Positions 28,415 to 36,984 of a stretch of 64,000 bases of DNA are shown in pieces. The notes beneath the pieces are model-generated. The model was not told where the DNA came from and searched no databases. It was given only the letters and a program-made list of their open reading frames with translations. The stretch lies in contig JACJYP010000002.1 of the NCBI GenBank assembly GCA_020636045.1, positions 228,501-292,500 on the forward strand, given 5' to 3'. Position 1 is the stretch's first letter; each line of letters opens with the position of its first letter. The DNA is from Lewinellaceae bacterium. Lineage in GTDB: Bacteria; Bacteroidota; Bacteroidia; Chitinophagales; Saprospiraceae. The translations under genes were made by a program, and so were the position numbers.

Positions 28415-29329
28415 ATGCTGATGATGAAGTTAAAATACGCGCTTGCGTTCCTGTTTCTCGCCTTTGTCTGTTCGCTCAACGCCCAGATACGCTACGGATT
28501 TAAAACCGGGCTGAATTTCGCCCACTTCAACGGCCCCTCCGAGATGGACGATGCCGGAAAGGATCTGGAGAGCTGGTCGAATATCACGGGCTTTCACATC
28601 GGTGCGACGTTCGCGTACCAGTTTACCGATAATTACAGCCTGCGCGCGGAACTGCTGTACTCCAAGCGCGGCGCCAAATACACCTTCGACGGCCAGTCAT
28701 ATCGCACCTTTCGCTACGACAACAGCAGCACGATGAGTTTCGGCAACTCGCGCTATCTCGTGAACATCAACAATTCCTATATCGATATTCCGGTGACCGC
28801 GGTGGCGCGCTGGGGCGATTTCGAAATATCGGGCGGCGCTTACGTCGGTTTTCTGATCTCTTCCGTGGGCGACGGCTCCCTGCGTTATTCCGGCAAAACG
28901 GCGCCCCCGCAGAATTACACGATCAAGGATGTGAATACCGGGAAGGACGAACTGGTGTTCAACCTGAATTACAACTATCGCAAAGACAACCCCGGCGAGG
29001 GTGGCGATGATGTGGGCGCTGTGATCGCCGAACTGAGTTCCGCGCCGCTCAGGCTCGAAATGCCGGGCACCCTGGGCGCCTACTACGACTACACGGAAGA
29101 CCGCGGCAGCCTGTTCAACGGCCTCGATTACGGCCTCATCGGCGGCGTTTCCTATTACCTGAGCAGTTCGCTGTACGCAGGTGTGCGCCTGCAATACGGC
29201 ATGGCCGACGTAACCAACAGCGACGCCGATGTGTCGAAAGCCCGGCTCAATGAAGACGGCACGTTCATCTACCGCGACGACAAGGACAAAAACTTTTCGA
29301 TCCAGGTCAGCGTAGGCTTTAGTTTCTGA
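28415..29329 (+). CDS. PorT-family outer-membrane beta-barrel protein
   Basis: A 304-residue protein with a signal peptide (LKYALAFLFLAFVCSLNAQ). Three ATGs (28415, 28421, 28424) are in frame; any gives a good signal. The mature part opens IRYGFKTGLNFAHFNGPSE and contains alternating beta strands (GFHIGATFAYQFTDNYSLRA, GGAYVGFLISSV) and a terminal strand IQVSVGFSF ending in Phe, as in the outer membrane beta-barrel (PorT-like) family. A tattTTTG promoter element lies near 28378. Divergent from paaB. Function beyond barrel is unknown. Confidence 0.82.
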   Translation: MLMMKLKYALAFLFLAFVCSLNAQIRYGFKTGLNFAHFNGPSEMDDAGKDLESWSNITGFHIGATFAYQFTDNYSLRAELLYSKRGAKYTFDGQSYRTFRYDNSSTMSFGNSRYLVNINNSYIDIPVTAVARWGDFEISGGAYVGFLISSVGDGSLRYSGKTAPPQNYTIKDVNTGKDELVFNLNYNYRKDNPGEGGDDVGAVIAELSSAPLRLEMPGTLGAYYDYTEDRGSLFNGLDYGLIGGVSYYLSSSLYAGVRLQYGMADVTNSDADVSKARLNEDGTFIYRDDKDKNFSIQVSVGFSF

Positions 29330-29613
29330 GCGCGGTTGCGGGCATCGCAACAGCTCATTAACATCCTGAAGGAAATTCTGTGTCGCGCACGGTCGTTTCC
29401 TTCAGGCGCCCTGCGCCAATTCGGGCCAAAGCATTAGTTTCGCTGCGCCCGGAGACGGGCGGCTTGCTCGTGTCCAGAATTTATTCCTTTATGCCTTCGT
29501 TTAATGTGTACCGGAGTGTTTTTCAGACACCTTGCGGAGGTATCTTTTTTTGTATACGGAGGCATTTTTGAAAACATCCCGACCAGCTGTTCACCAAACT
29601 CTTCAAGTTACGA

Positions 29614-31197
29614 ATGCTCAACCAACAACTGCTGCGCTTCTTTCTGCCTGCAATCGTCATGCTCGGCGTTTGCTATTCCGCGTGTAAAAAGAATGATTAC
29701 GAGGACCTGAAACTCGACGAACACAGCGCCGAATTCGCTTTCCCGCTGTTTTCCACCACGCTGTACCTCGAAGACCTGATGATCAAGGTGCTCAACGATA
29801 CGCTGTCGGGCGACACCCTGCTGGTGAACCCGGACAATTCGATGACCCTGTTTTACACGGGCGACGTGGTGGAAAAACCCGCTACGGATATCTTCGAAGA
29901 TTTTGCAGGCGGCCTGTTCCCCCTGACCGATACGGTGTCCAGTTCGCCGATCGATACCATCGAAGGGGTGACGATCTTCCGCGCCGACCTGACCAGCGGG
30001 CGTTTCGGGATCTCGATCTTCAACGTCACCACCGACACGCTGACCGGCACTTTGCGCATCCCGCAGATGACGAAAGACGGCGAGGTGTTCGTATACCCTT
30101 TCGTAGCCTTGCCGCTGAGCACCTACACATCGCCCGCGATCGAGGTGAAGGGGTACGTGCTGCAGTCCGACGACAACACCCTGCAATTCATCTACGCCGC
30201 TTACAAACCCAACGGCGACCGCGTAAAAGTGGAACTCTCTCCCGGGATTCCGGGCATTTACGTCGCCTTCGAAAAACTGGAATTCAGTTACCTGGAGGGC
30301 TTTTGGGGGTACCAGGAATATTCCCTGGTGCGCGACACCATCGAGATCGACATCAACCAGACGAACCTGGTCGGCGATGTGCGGATCGAAAACCCGAAGG
30401 TGACGATGCGCATTTCCAACTCCTGGGGCTTCCCCACGCGCGGCAAGATCAAGTACCTGAGTTTTATCGGGCAGAACGGCGAGGAAATACCGCTGGTCAG
30501 CAGCGTGTTCCAGGACAGCGCGATCGACTTCAACTATCCCTCGTTTGCCCTGGGCGAAGTCGGACAGACTAAATACACTGATATTTACCTCGACGAGACG
30601 AATTCCAACATCGCCGATATTTTCAACTCCCAGCCCACCCGGCTGATCTATGAAGTGGACGGCATCTCGAATGCGCAAAACGACCCGTCCATCATCGGTT
30701 TTCTGACGGACAGCAGCGTTATCAGCCTGGCCATGCGCGTCGAACTGCTGCTGGAAGGCTCTGCGCGCAATTTCGGCGCCGAGCAGACACTGGACCTCAA
30801 TTTCGGCGATTTCAACGACATCGATACGGCGAAGATCGAACAGGTGGAGTTCAAGATCGTGACGGAAAACGGCACGCCCGTATCCACCACACTGCAAATG
30901 TACTTCCTGGACGACAACGGCCAGGCGATCGATTCGCTGTTCACGGGCGATCCGCGCTTTATCATGGAAGCGGCGCCGGTCAACAGCAATGGCGTGGCGA
31001 GCGGCATCACGCGCACCGAAAGTTTTGTGACCATGGAAGCTGACCGATTCGACCGGGTGCGGCGGGCCAAAAAGGCCTTCCTGAAAACGGCGTTTACCAC
31101 GGCGCAAAACGGCGACATCCCTGTCAAACTGCTGGCCACCGACCAGACGACGATCAAAATGGGACTGAAAGTCAAAACGCGATTAGGCGGCGAGTGA
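29614..31197 (+). CDS. Hypothetical large lipoprotein
   Basis: A 527-residue protein of no family I recognise. The start at ATG 29614 gives MLNQQLLRFFLPAIVMLGVC followed by YSACKKND, a lipobox-like cleavage site with Cys 24. After an acidic spacer the body is beta-rich with repeated DTL/DT-type strands and no transmembrane segments. It precedes a DUF5723 barrel gene by 55 bases in the same direction, suggesting a lipoprotein-barrel pair at the outer membrane. Codon use and GC are like the core genes. Function unknown. Confidence 0.78.
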   Translation: MLNQQLLRFFLPAIVMLGVCYSACKKNDYEDLKLDEHSAEFAFPLFSTTLYLEDLMIKVLNDTLSGDTLLVNPDNSMTLFYTGDVVEKPATDIFEDFAGGLFPLTDTVSSSPIDTIEGVTIFRADLTSGRFGISIFNVTTDTLTGTLRIPQMTKDGEVFVYPFVALPLSTYTSPAIEVKGYVLQSDDNTLQFIYAAYKPNGDRVKVELSPGIPGIYVAFEKLEFSYLEGFWGYQEYSLVRDTIEIDINQTNLVGDVRIENPKVTMRISNSWGFPTRGKIKYLSFIGQNGEEIPLVSSVFQDSAIDFNYPSFALGEVGQTKYTDIYLDETNSNIADIFNSQPTRLIYEVDGISNAQNDPSIIGFLTDSSVISLAMRVELLLEGSARNFGAEQTLDLNFGDFNDIDTAKIEQVEFKIVTENGTPVSTTLQMYFLDDNGQAIDSLFTGDPRFIMEAAPVNSNGVASGITRTESFVTMEADRFDRVRRAKKAFLKTAFTTAQNGDIPVKLLATDQTTIKMGLKVKTRLGGE

Positions 31198-31252
31198 TGT
31201 GTGCTGACAACCCGATCAAAAACATTGACCTTCAACTTTCGCAACGATAACC

Positions 31253-32593
31253 ATGTCCTTCAAATATAAAATTGCCCCTCTTTGCCTGTTCCTTGCCCTC
31301 GGCCTGAACGCTCAGCAGGAACTTATGCAGCATTCGCTCACCGACCTGTGGCACAGCACCAGCCTGAACCCGGCCCTTTTTCCCGAAGGAAAGCGCCTCG
31401 CATTGGGACTGCCGGCGTTTTCGCTCGATGCCGCCCATTCCGGCGACCTCACGTACAATGATCTGCTGCGCAAAAAAGGCGACCGCACCGTGATCGACCT
31501 GAGCCAGGCCATCAGCCGGCTCGACCCCGAAAATGAAGCCTATTTCGATCAGCGCACCGAAACGGTGTCGCTGGGGCTGCGCAGTCCCGGCGGAAAATGG
31601 GCTTTCCAGATCGGGCACGCCATTCAACTCAACGGCCAGATCAACTACCCGAAATCGCTGGCGGAAGTGCTGTGGAACGGCAACGCGCCCTACATCGGCG
31701 AAACGCTGCAGATCGGCCCGCAGGTGGATATTTTCGACTGGCAGGAACTGTACTTCGGTGTTTCGCGGCAGATCGGCAGGTTTTCGCTCGGCGCCCGCGT
31801 CAAATACCTGATGGGCGTGAGCGCGCTACGCTCGGACGCCGATCACCAGGTGATGAGCATCTACACCGACCCCGACATCTACCAACTGACCCTCACGACC
31901 GACTACGCTTTCTATTCCTCGTCGATCATTTCGGCCATCGATACGGCGGGCCTGGGCTTCGATTTCGTCACGGGCTCGTTCGGCAAAAGCCCGTCGGTGG
32001 ATAACCCCGGCGTGGCCTTCGATCTCGGGTTCGAAGCGCGGCTCTCCGACAACCTCTCCGTGAATGCCGCCGTACTCAACCTCGGCGGGCGCATTACCTG
32101 GAAAAAAGATGCCCAGTACTACATCAGCCAGAACGCGTACACGTATGAAGGCGTCGATTTTCCCGGCACCGACCTCATCAACGGCACGGACAGCCTCGAT
32201 TTTGAAGGAAAACTCGATACCCTGAACGATATCTTCCAGTTTGCCAAACAGGCGCAGCAATTCGAGACCACGCTGCCCGTGCGCGTCGTAGCGGGCGCTA
32301 CGTTCAAACTTTCCGAGCGCTGGCACCTGGGGCTCAACGCCAGTTACACGGACCTGGAAGGCCGTAGCAGCACGGCCGTGGGGGCGAGCCTGCGCTGGCT
32401 GCCGCTGCGCTGGCTGTCGCTCGGGGCCATGTACGGCGCCAACAGCCGTTCGGCTGCCAATTTCGGCTTCCACCTGGCCGTCAAGCCCGGGCCGGTGCAG
32501 GTGTACCTGCTTTCCGACAACCTGCTGAATGCTTTTTCGCTGAAAAGTTCCCCTGCCGTCAACCTGAAACTCGGGGCGGCGCTGGTGTTTTAG
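31253..32593 (+). CDS. DUF5723 family outer-membrane protein
   Basis: A 446-residue protein with a signal peptide (YKIAPLCLFLALGLNAQQEL). After it the sequence LTDLWHSTSLNPALFPEGKR has the N-P-A motif shared by PorV/DUF5723-like barrels. Many amphipathic strands follow (GLRSPGGKWAFQIGHAI, FGVSRQIGRFSLGARVKYLM) and the C terminus ends VNLKLGAALVF with Phe last. Predicted outer-membrane barrel. It is probably co-transcribed with the upstream lipoprotein gene. The family's role is not established; a link to T9SS surface attachment has been suggested for similar barrels but cannot be shown here. Confidence 0.8.
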   Translation: MSFKYKIAPLCLFLALGLNAQQELMQHSLTDLWHSTSLNPALFPEGKRLALGLPAFSLDAAHSGDLTYNDLLRKKGDRTVIDLSQAISRLDPENEAYFDQRTETVSLGLRSPGGKWAFQIGHAIQLNGQINYPKSLAEVLWNGNAPYIGETLQIGPQVDIFDWQELYFGVSRQIGRFSLGARVKYLMGVSALRSDADHQVMSIYTDPDIYQLTLTTDYAFYSSSIISAIDTAGLGFDFVTGSFGKSPSVDNPGVAFDLGFEARLSDNLSVNAAVLNLGGRITWKKDAQYYISQNAYTYEGVDFPGTDLINGTDSLDFEGKLDTLNDIFQFAKQAQQFETTLPVRVVAGATFKLSERWHLGLNASYTDLEGRSSTAVGASLRWLPLRWLSLGAMYGANSRSAANFGFHLAVKPGPVQVYLLSDNLLNAFSLKSSPAVNLKLGAALVF

Positions 32594-32662
32594 AGGCCCT
32601 GCGCACGTACATTTGACCCGGAAGTCGCGGGGCTGGCACACCCGGTACCCTCGTTTTTTCGT

Positions 32663-32670
32663 TATCTTTG
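32663..32670 (+). promoter_or_regulatory. -7 element for lytic transglycosylase
   Basis: tatcTTTG, an exact TAnnTTTG match, lies 72 bases before the ATG at 32742. No clear -33 is seen. Confidence 0.5.
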
Positions 32671-32741
32671 TGAAACATAGCCCTGCATGCTTCGCGCGGC
32701 GGAGCATGCGATCCGTTTTACAACATAAAGCCTTCGATATC

Positions 32742-33659
32742 ATGGGACAGAACAAGAATTTGCGCATCCTGCTGCTCGTCAACGTATTCCTGGTCACGGT
32801 ACTGGGGCTGTTTTTCGTTTCCTCCTTCAAGGGCGACGACGATAAAAAAGCGGCTTCCTCGCCGGAGCAGGTGATCCGCTCGATCAGCCTGGAAAAGGAT
32901 TTCGATTTTTGCGGTGAAAAACTGCCCATGGACAACTGGGACGTGCGGCAGCGGCTTGATGCGGAGTTGCTGCGCAACGTATATTTCCATTCGCAGACCA
33001 TCCTGTCCGTAAAACGCGCCAACGCGATGTTCCCGGTCATCGAGCCGATCCTGAAAGAAGAAGGCGTACCCGACGACCTGAAATACCTGGCCGTGGCGGA
33101 GAGCACGCTCTCCAACGCCATTTCGCCCGCCGGCGCCCGGGGCGTCTGGCAGTTCATGAAAAGCGCGGCCCTCGGCTACGGCCTGGAAGTCAACGGCGAA
33201 GTGGACGAGCGCTATCACCTTGAAAAGGCCACCCGCGCCGCCTGCGCCTATCTCCGCAAGGAAAAGGCGCGCCTCGGTTCCTGGACCCTGGCGGCCGCAG
33301 CCTACAACGGCGGCCCGGAGCGCATCGCTACGGAAATGGAAAAGCAGCGCGCGCAGAACTTTTACGAACTCAACCTCGCGGCCGACGAAACCATGCGCTA
33401 TCCCTTCCGCATTGTGGCGATCAAGGAGGTGATGTCGCACCCGGAACTGTACGAATACGCCATCGAGGAAGACCACCTGTACGAACCGATCAACGACTAC
33501 AAAACCGTGACGGTGGACGGCCCCGTGGGCAACTGGGGCGATTTTGCCCGCAGCCACGGCACCAACTATCGCATGCTGAAAGTGTATAACCCCTGGCTGG
33601 TCGACAGCAAACTGACCAACAAGGCGGGGAAGGTTTACAGAATCAAACTGCCGAAGTAA
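32742..33659 (+). CDS. Membrane-anchored lytic transglycosylase (SLT domain)
   Basis: A 305-residue protein from ATG 32742; an open frame from 32613 runs through the promoter and is rejected. An N-terminal membrane helix (ILLLVNVFLVTVLGLFFVSS) anchors it on the periplasmic side. The SLT domain (about 95-235) shows DDLKYLAVAESTLSNAISPA with the catalytic Glu at about 120, then GARGVWQFMKSAALGYGL, then AAAAYNGGPERI. The C-terminal stretch (about 255-305, ending GKVYRIKLPK) resembles a degenerate LysM. It cleaves peptidoglycan glycan strands; MltD-like. No obvious partners adjoin. Confidence 0.9.
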   Translation: MGQNKNLRILLLVNVFLVTVLGLFFVSSFKGDDDKKAASSPEQVIRSISLEKDFDFCGEKLPMDNWDVRQRLDAELLRNVYFHSQTILSVKRANAMFPVIEPILKEEGVPDDLKYLAVAESTLSNAISPAGARGVWQFMKSAALGYGLEVNGEVDERYHLEKATRAACAYLRKEKARLGSWTLAAAAYNGGPERIATEMEKQRAQNFYELNLAADETMRYPFRIVAIKEVMSHPELYEYAIEEDHLYEPINDYKTVTVDGPVGNWGDFARSHGTNYRMLKVYNPWLVDSKLTNKAGKVYRIKLPK

Positions 33660-33812
33660 GATTGCTGCTTTGTAGCGTGTGAATAAGTGGGCATCCCGCA
33701 TTTTTCAGGATTGAGAAATGCGGGATTTTCATAAGGCCGGTTTTGTTGTATACCAATTTGCGTTCTGCTCAATCGCTCGGAAAGAATACCGTAAGATCGT
33801 GCGTGTAAGTTA

Positions 33813-33886
33813 TTGGCGAGGACGCCAACAACGGCAAAGGAGCCGTTTTCTTTAACAAGATGCCGCTGTTGGCGTCTCGCCAACAG
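33813..33886. repeat. Three-hairpin intergenic element
   Basis: Consecutive palindromes ttggcg-agga-cgccaa, aacggc-aaagga-gccgtt and tgttggcg-tct-cgccaaca, packed within 75 bases. Confidence 0.7.
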
Positions 33887-33972
33887 CAAACGCAACGAAG
33901 CGATCAATTGGTCTCAACTTGAGTTATTTGCAAAACATCAACGCTCGAATAGGTAAGAACCGGGAAATCGCC

Positions 33973-34070
33973 CCGTAGGAGCCGGCCACGTTCGGGGTAA
34001 CGGCCGGCTCCTACGGAGCGGAATAATATAGCGATCATGAATCCTATAAACCGTCGGCTCCTACGGAGCG
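33973..34070. repeat. ccgtaggagccggcc inverted repeat
   Basis: A perfect 15-bp inverted repeat (33973-33987 and 34002-34016) with a 14-base loop. A further half copy, cggctcctacggagcg, lies at 34055-34070. Each arm contains the small palindrome gctcc-tac-ggagc. Confidence 0.8.
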
Positions 34071-34317
34071 TCTGCTCTTCAGTCGATTTGTTTCAAAAAA
34101 CGGCGGCTGCGTCTGCATTCGGTGAATTGGTTCTGTGGCTAACACAGTTGGCAGTATCGGTTAACAGTGGCAGCGATAATATTCGTCAAATGACTGCACA
34201 AAAAAGTTCTCCATTTCCTGTTTTGGCAAATGCTGCAATTACTGCTAACTGCTACCGCCAACTGCCTACTTCAAATCAATAGAACCAATCAACCCTGCTT
34301 TCCGCAGGTCCCAGCCT

Positions 34318-35184
34318 TCAAAACCTGAACACCATCCCCGCCGTCATGCGCAGCAGGCGGCTGGTATTCCGGCCTCCGAATATCTTCGCTCCGCTCAGGT
34401 AGAAGCCGTTTTTCCCGTTTTCAGAATAGTACAGCGTGCCGCCTGCCTGGGTGTAGGAAACGCCGTAGGCCTGCGGCAGGTCGGGCACACCGGGCTGGTA
34501 GTCGGCGCCGCCGGCGCTGTGCTGCCATTCTACCCAGGCGTCGAAGTAGTAGTGCGCGGCCGGGAAACCCGCCTTGAATAACAGGGTGGTGAAGTTTTGC
34601 GGCTGCACCGGCTCATAATCGGGGCGCTGCGCGCGTATGGCGGCCACATCATCGTCCTGCAGGCGATCCAGCCGCCAGGTGTAGCCGGCCGTTGTGTTGA
34701 AGAACAGGCCCAAAGCAGTTTCCCACTGCGCGATGACGCGCAGCGGCGCAGACACAGCCTTCTGGCCGAGCGCGCCGGTTACCAGGGGCTCGTAGTCGGA
34801 CAGGGGAAACGCGAGCCCGCCGCCCAGCAGGATGCCCAGTTTGCCCCCGTTGCCGATGTCTTTGTAGCAGGGGCGGTATTTTACAAAAAGTCCGCCGTCC
34901 TGCAAGCCGCTTTTATTTTCCGTGAACACATAGGCTGCCGTCGCCACCAGATCCGTTTTTCGGGAAAGTCCGTATTCGGCGAACAGGGCGAGCATGCTGC
35001 CGTGGTACGGGAGATCGTATGTTTGATTCGACGGACCGTCGAACCGGTCGGCGGTGTTGTAGGAAAACGAAGGCGCCAGGTCGAGCACACCTTTGCCTTT
35101 CAGGTAGCCGTCGAGCGGCCCCTGTGCCTGCAAGGTGCAGGCGAGCGTTGCGAAGAGGAGACAACAACAGTTTCGCAGGTTCAT
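34318..35184 (-). CDS. Hypothetical outer-membrane beta-barrel protein
   Basis: A 288-residue protein with a signal peptide (MNLRNCCCLLFATLACTLQA). The mature part is beta-rich: GVLDLAPSFSYNTADRFDGP, then SMLALFAEYGLSRKTDLVAT, then FYLSGAKIFGGRN, and ends LRMTAGMVFRF with Phe last, as in outer-membrane barrels. No named family is recognised. The gene is single, preceded by an exact TAnnTTTG only 8 bases from the ATG, so its mRNA leader must be very short. It is the last GC-rich gene before the AT-rich island. Confidence 0.78.
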   Translation of the reverse strand: MNLRNCCCLLFATLACTLQAQGPLDGYLKGKGVLDLAPSFSYNTADRFDGPSNQTYDLPYHGSMLALFAEYGLSRKTDLVATAAYVFTENKSGLQDGGLFVKYRPCYKDIGNGGKLGILLGGGLAFPLSDYEPLVTGALGQKAVSAPLRVIAQWETALGLFFNTTAGYTWRLDRLQDDDVAAIRAQRPDYEPVQPQNFTTLLFKAGFPAAHYYFDAWVEWQHSAGGADYQPGVPDLPQAYGVSYTQAGGTLYYSENGKNGFYLSGAKIFGGRNTSRLLRMTAGMVFRF

Positions 35185-35191
35185 GTATGGG

Positions 35192-35199
35192 CAAAGATA
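35192..35199 (-). promoter_or_regulatory. -7 element nearly abutting the ATG at 35184
   Basis: On the minus strand tatcTTTG is followed by 7 bases and then ATG, so transcription should start at or a base or two before the start codon. Confidence 0.5.
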
Positions 35200-35563
35200 A
35201 GGGGAAGGGCGCCCGCTCGCGCAAAGTCTTGTTTTGTGTGAAATGAATGTTGGGTTGTGCGCCGGAAAGTTGTTAAACTTGAGATGAGTAGATTTACGTC
35301 CTGAAAATTACCGTATTTTTATCCGTGACGGTAGAGGGAAGAAAGACCGGTGTGCGATATCTACACTCATATCATACAAAAGAGCTGAGGCAAATAAAAA
35401 CTGGACTCACCAATATTCTTTTGGCTAAACAAACCTGCAACGTGGGCTTGCTTAGACAAAAGGGCAAATGCCGAAAAACGATATGCCCTAATATGGATAA
35501 GTAAAAAGTGCAATGCGGGCATTTCTTATCCGTTTTCTTGAGGCAATAGTTAGTATCAAAAAA
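35200..35563. other. Left edge of AT-rich island
   Basis: Noncoding. Base composition shifts from GC-rich to AT-rich across this stretch. I see no tRNA, integrase or attachment repeat marking the boundary. Confidence 0.55.
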
Positions 35564-36142
35564 ATGAAAAAAAAAGAGGATATAAACAGAATTGAGCAAT
35601 TCAAGGAATGGATTGCATCTAATCGAATAGTATCAATTTTAGTAATTTTGGGTATAACAGTAACATCTATTATTACTTTTTTTGATACTATGCAAAAGGC
35701 AAAGGGGTACTTCATAGATGAAAATAAAATGATTCAAACTAAAAGTTTTGAAGTTGTAAGATTAGAGTTGCACATTGTTGACAGCATATACAATTCAACT
35801 AACATATATGAACCATTAATTAACTTTAACACAATTCACTACACTTTGGACAACATTAAATTGAATTATCAGGAATATAAGCAATCTATTAAAAATAATA
35901 ATAGAGTTGACAAAGCGTATGAAATGTTGCTTCACACTAAATCTTTAATTTGGAAATTTACTAACTCGCTTATCAATGTTGAGGTAGAGATCGAATCTAA
36001 AAGCGATAAGAAATTATATAGAACCCAGATAATTAAACACATTGACGTGCTTTTGCATTTTTGCCAAATTGCTGACTATCTGTGTCCACCTGATGAAATT
36101 AAGCTTTTAAACTCAACTAACTACAATCTTTCCGAAAAATGA
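35564..36142 (+). CDS. Hypothetical membrane protein of the AT-rich island
   Basis: A 192-residue protein from ATG 35564 (MKKKEDINRIEQFKEWIASN); an in-frame ATG at 35513 would add 17 residues. One membrane helix near residues 21-38 (RIVSILVILGITVTSIITFF) is followed by a mostly helical, Asn/Lys/Ile-rich extracytoplasmic or cytoplasmic domain (SFEVVRLELHIVDSIYN...). No family is recognised. Its stop overlaps the start of the next gene by ATGA, so the two are coupled. Base and codon use differ sharply from the genes left of 35200, indicating recent acquisition. Confidence 0.7.
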   Translation: MKKKEDINRIEQFKEWIASNRIVSILVILGITVTSIITFFDTMQKAKGYFIDENKMIQTKSFEVVRLELHIVDSIYNSTNIYEPLINFNTIHYTLDNIKLNYQEYKQSIKNNNRVDKAYEMLLHTKSLIWKFTNSLINVEVEIESKSDKKLYRTQIIKHIDVLLHFCQIADYLCPPDEIKLLNSTNYNLSEK

Positions 36143-36978
36143 ATAATTGTATTTTTTTGCCAATCCTTTCACTAGCAATAGTATTCTCTTGTAGCCCTCC
36201 TAAAAAATTCCCCCCAAACGAACCTAATTTTGTAATAACCGAAGTTACTTATAACAACATAACTATATCATTGCCAAAATATTACACCGATTATTCTATC
36301 AACACAATTATTAACAATATAGACAATAGTGACAAGTTTATTACTCTCATTGAAAGTGAATTAAAAACCTTAAAAGAGAAAAAGGACTCAATTGCAACTT
36401 CACCAGCTGAAAGAGAATACCTGTCAAAAAAAGAAAACAAATTAAATAAGGAGAAAAATTTTCTTAATAAGGCCCAAGAGGATTGGCATTATCAAGAATT
36501 GTTTTCAACTGAATATAGAGAGAAACATGATAACATATCAGCAATAAAAAGTATTACAGCAAATGATTTTAACTCATTTATTGATATCAACAGAGATGAC
36601 ATAACAGGTCGTGCCACGCATGTGTTGGGGCGTCCAGACTATACTGATGATCATAAATTGGAATATCGGCTAAAATCAGGAGAGCCATTTATAGAGGTGC
36701 GCAATAATTCACAAGGAAGGATTTATGAAATTTCAATTTTTGGCAAAAAAGCATATGATTATTTAAAAGAAAAAGTTTTAAAAGGAAAGGTTTCGGATAA
36801 AAAGTTTTTATTGGTCGGTTTAAATATTGAGGTGATAGAAAATTTGTCAAACATAAAATTTGTTAAAACTACCGGCGGATATTTGCTTAGTGATTATGAT
36901 ACTAAGGTGAATGTACTTTTCTTTTGCTCGCCGAGTACCAATTATTTTTGTAATGGGATTAGAGTTACTTGGTACTAG
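36139..36978 (+). CDS. Hypothetical lipoprotein of the AT-rich island
   Basis: A 279-residue protein beginning MNNCIFLPILSLAIVFSCSP, with a lipobox-like VFSC site (Cys 18). Residues 75-125 form a Lys/Glu-rich helical stretch (LKTLKEKKDSIATSPAERE, then KKENKLNKEKNFLN). The C-terminal half is mixed alpha/beta (ITGRATHVLGRPDYTDDHKL). No family is recognised. It is translationally coupled to the upstream membrane protein gene (ATGA overlap), which suggests a two-component envelope pair. The stop lies 4 bases before the TA target of the IS630 insertion, so the gene appears complete. Confidence 0.7.
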   Translation: MNNCIFLPILSLAIVFSCSPPKKFPPNEPNFVITEVTYNNITISLPKYYTDYSINTIINNIDNSDKFITLIESELKTLKEKKDSIATSPAEREYLSKKENKLNKEKNFLNKAQEDWHYQELFSTEYREKHDNISAIKSITANDFNSFIDINRDDITGRATHVLGRPDYTDDHKLEYRLKSGEPFIEVRNNSQGRIYEISIFGKKAYDYLKEKVLKGKVSDKKFLLVGLNIEVIENLSNIKFVKTTGGYLLSDYDTKVNVLFFCSPSTNYFCNGIRVTWY

Positions 36979-36984
36979 GTACTA

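Larger units (their letters stand above)
33660..34317. other. Noncoding stretch with multi-hairpin elements
   Basis: No credible gene. It holds two inverted-repeat groups, listed separately (33813-33886 and 33973-34070). The rest (34080-34300) is plain, with a loosely repetitive actgct/aactgcc text near 34240. The 81-residue open frame over 34037-34282 starts in the repeat and resembles no protein. Confidence 0.7.

Noticed and set aside
34037..34282. 81-codon open frame in the gap after the lytic transglycosylase
   Set aside because: Begins in an inverted repeat, has low-complexity text and resembles no protein.
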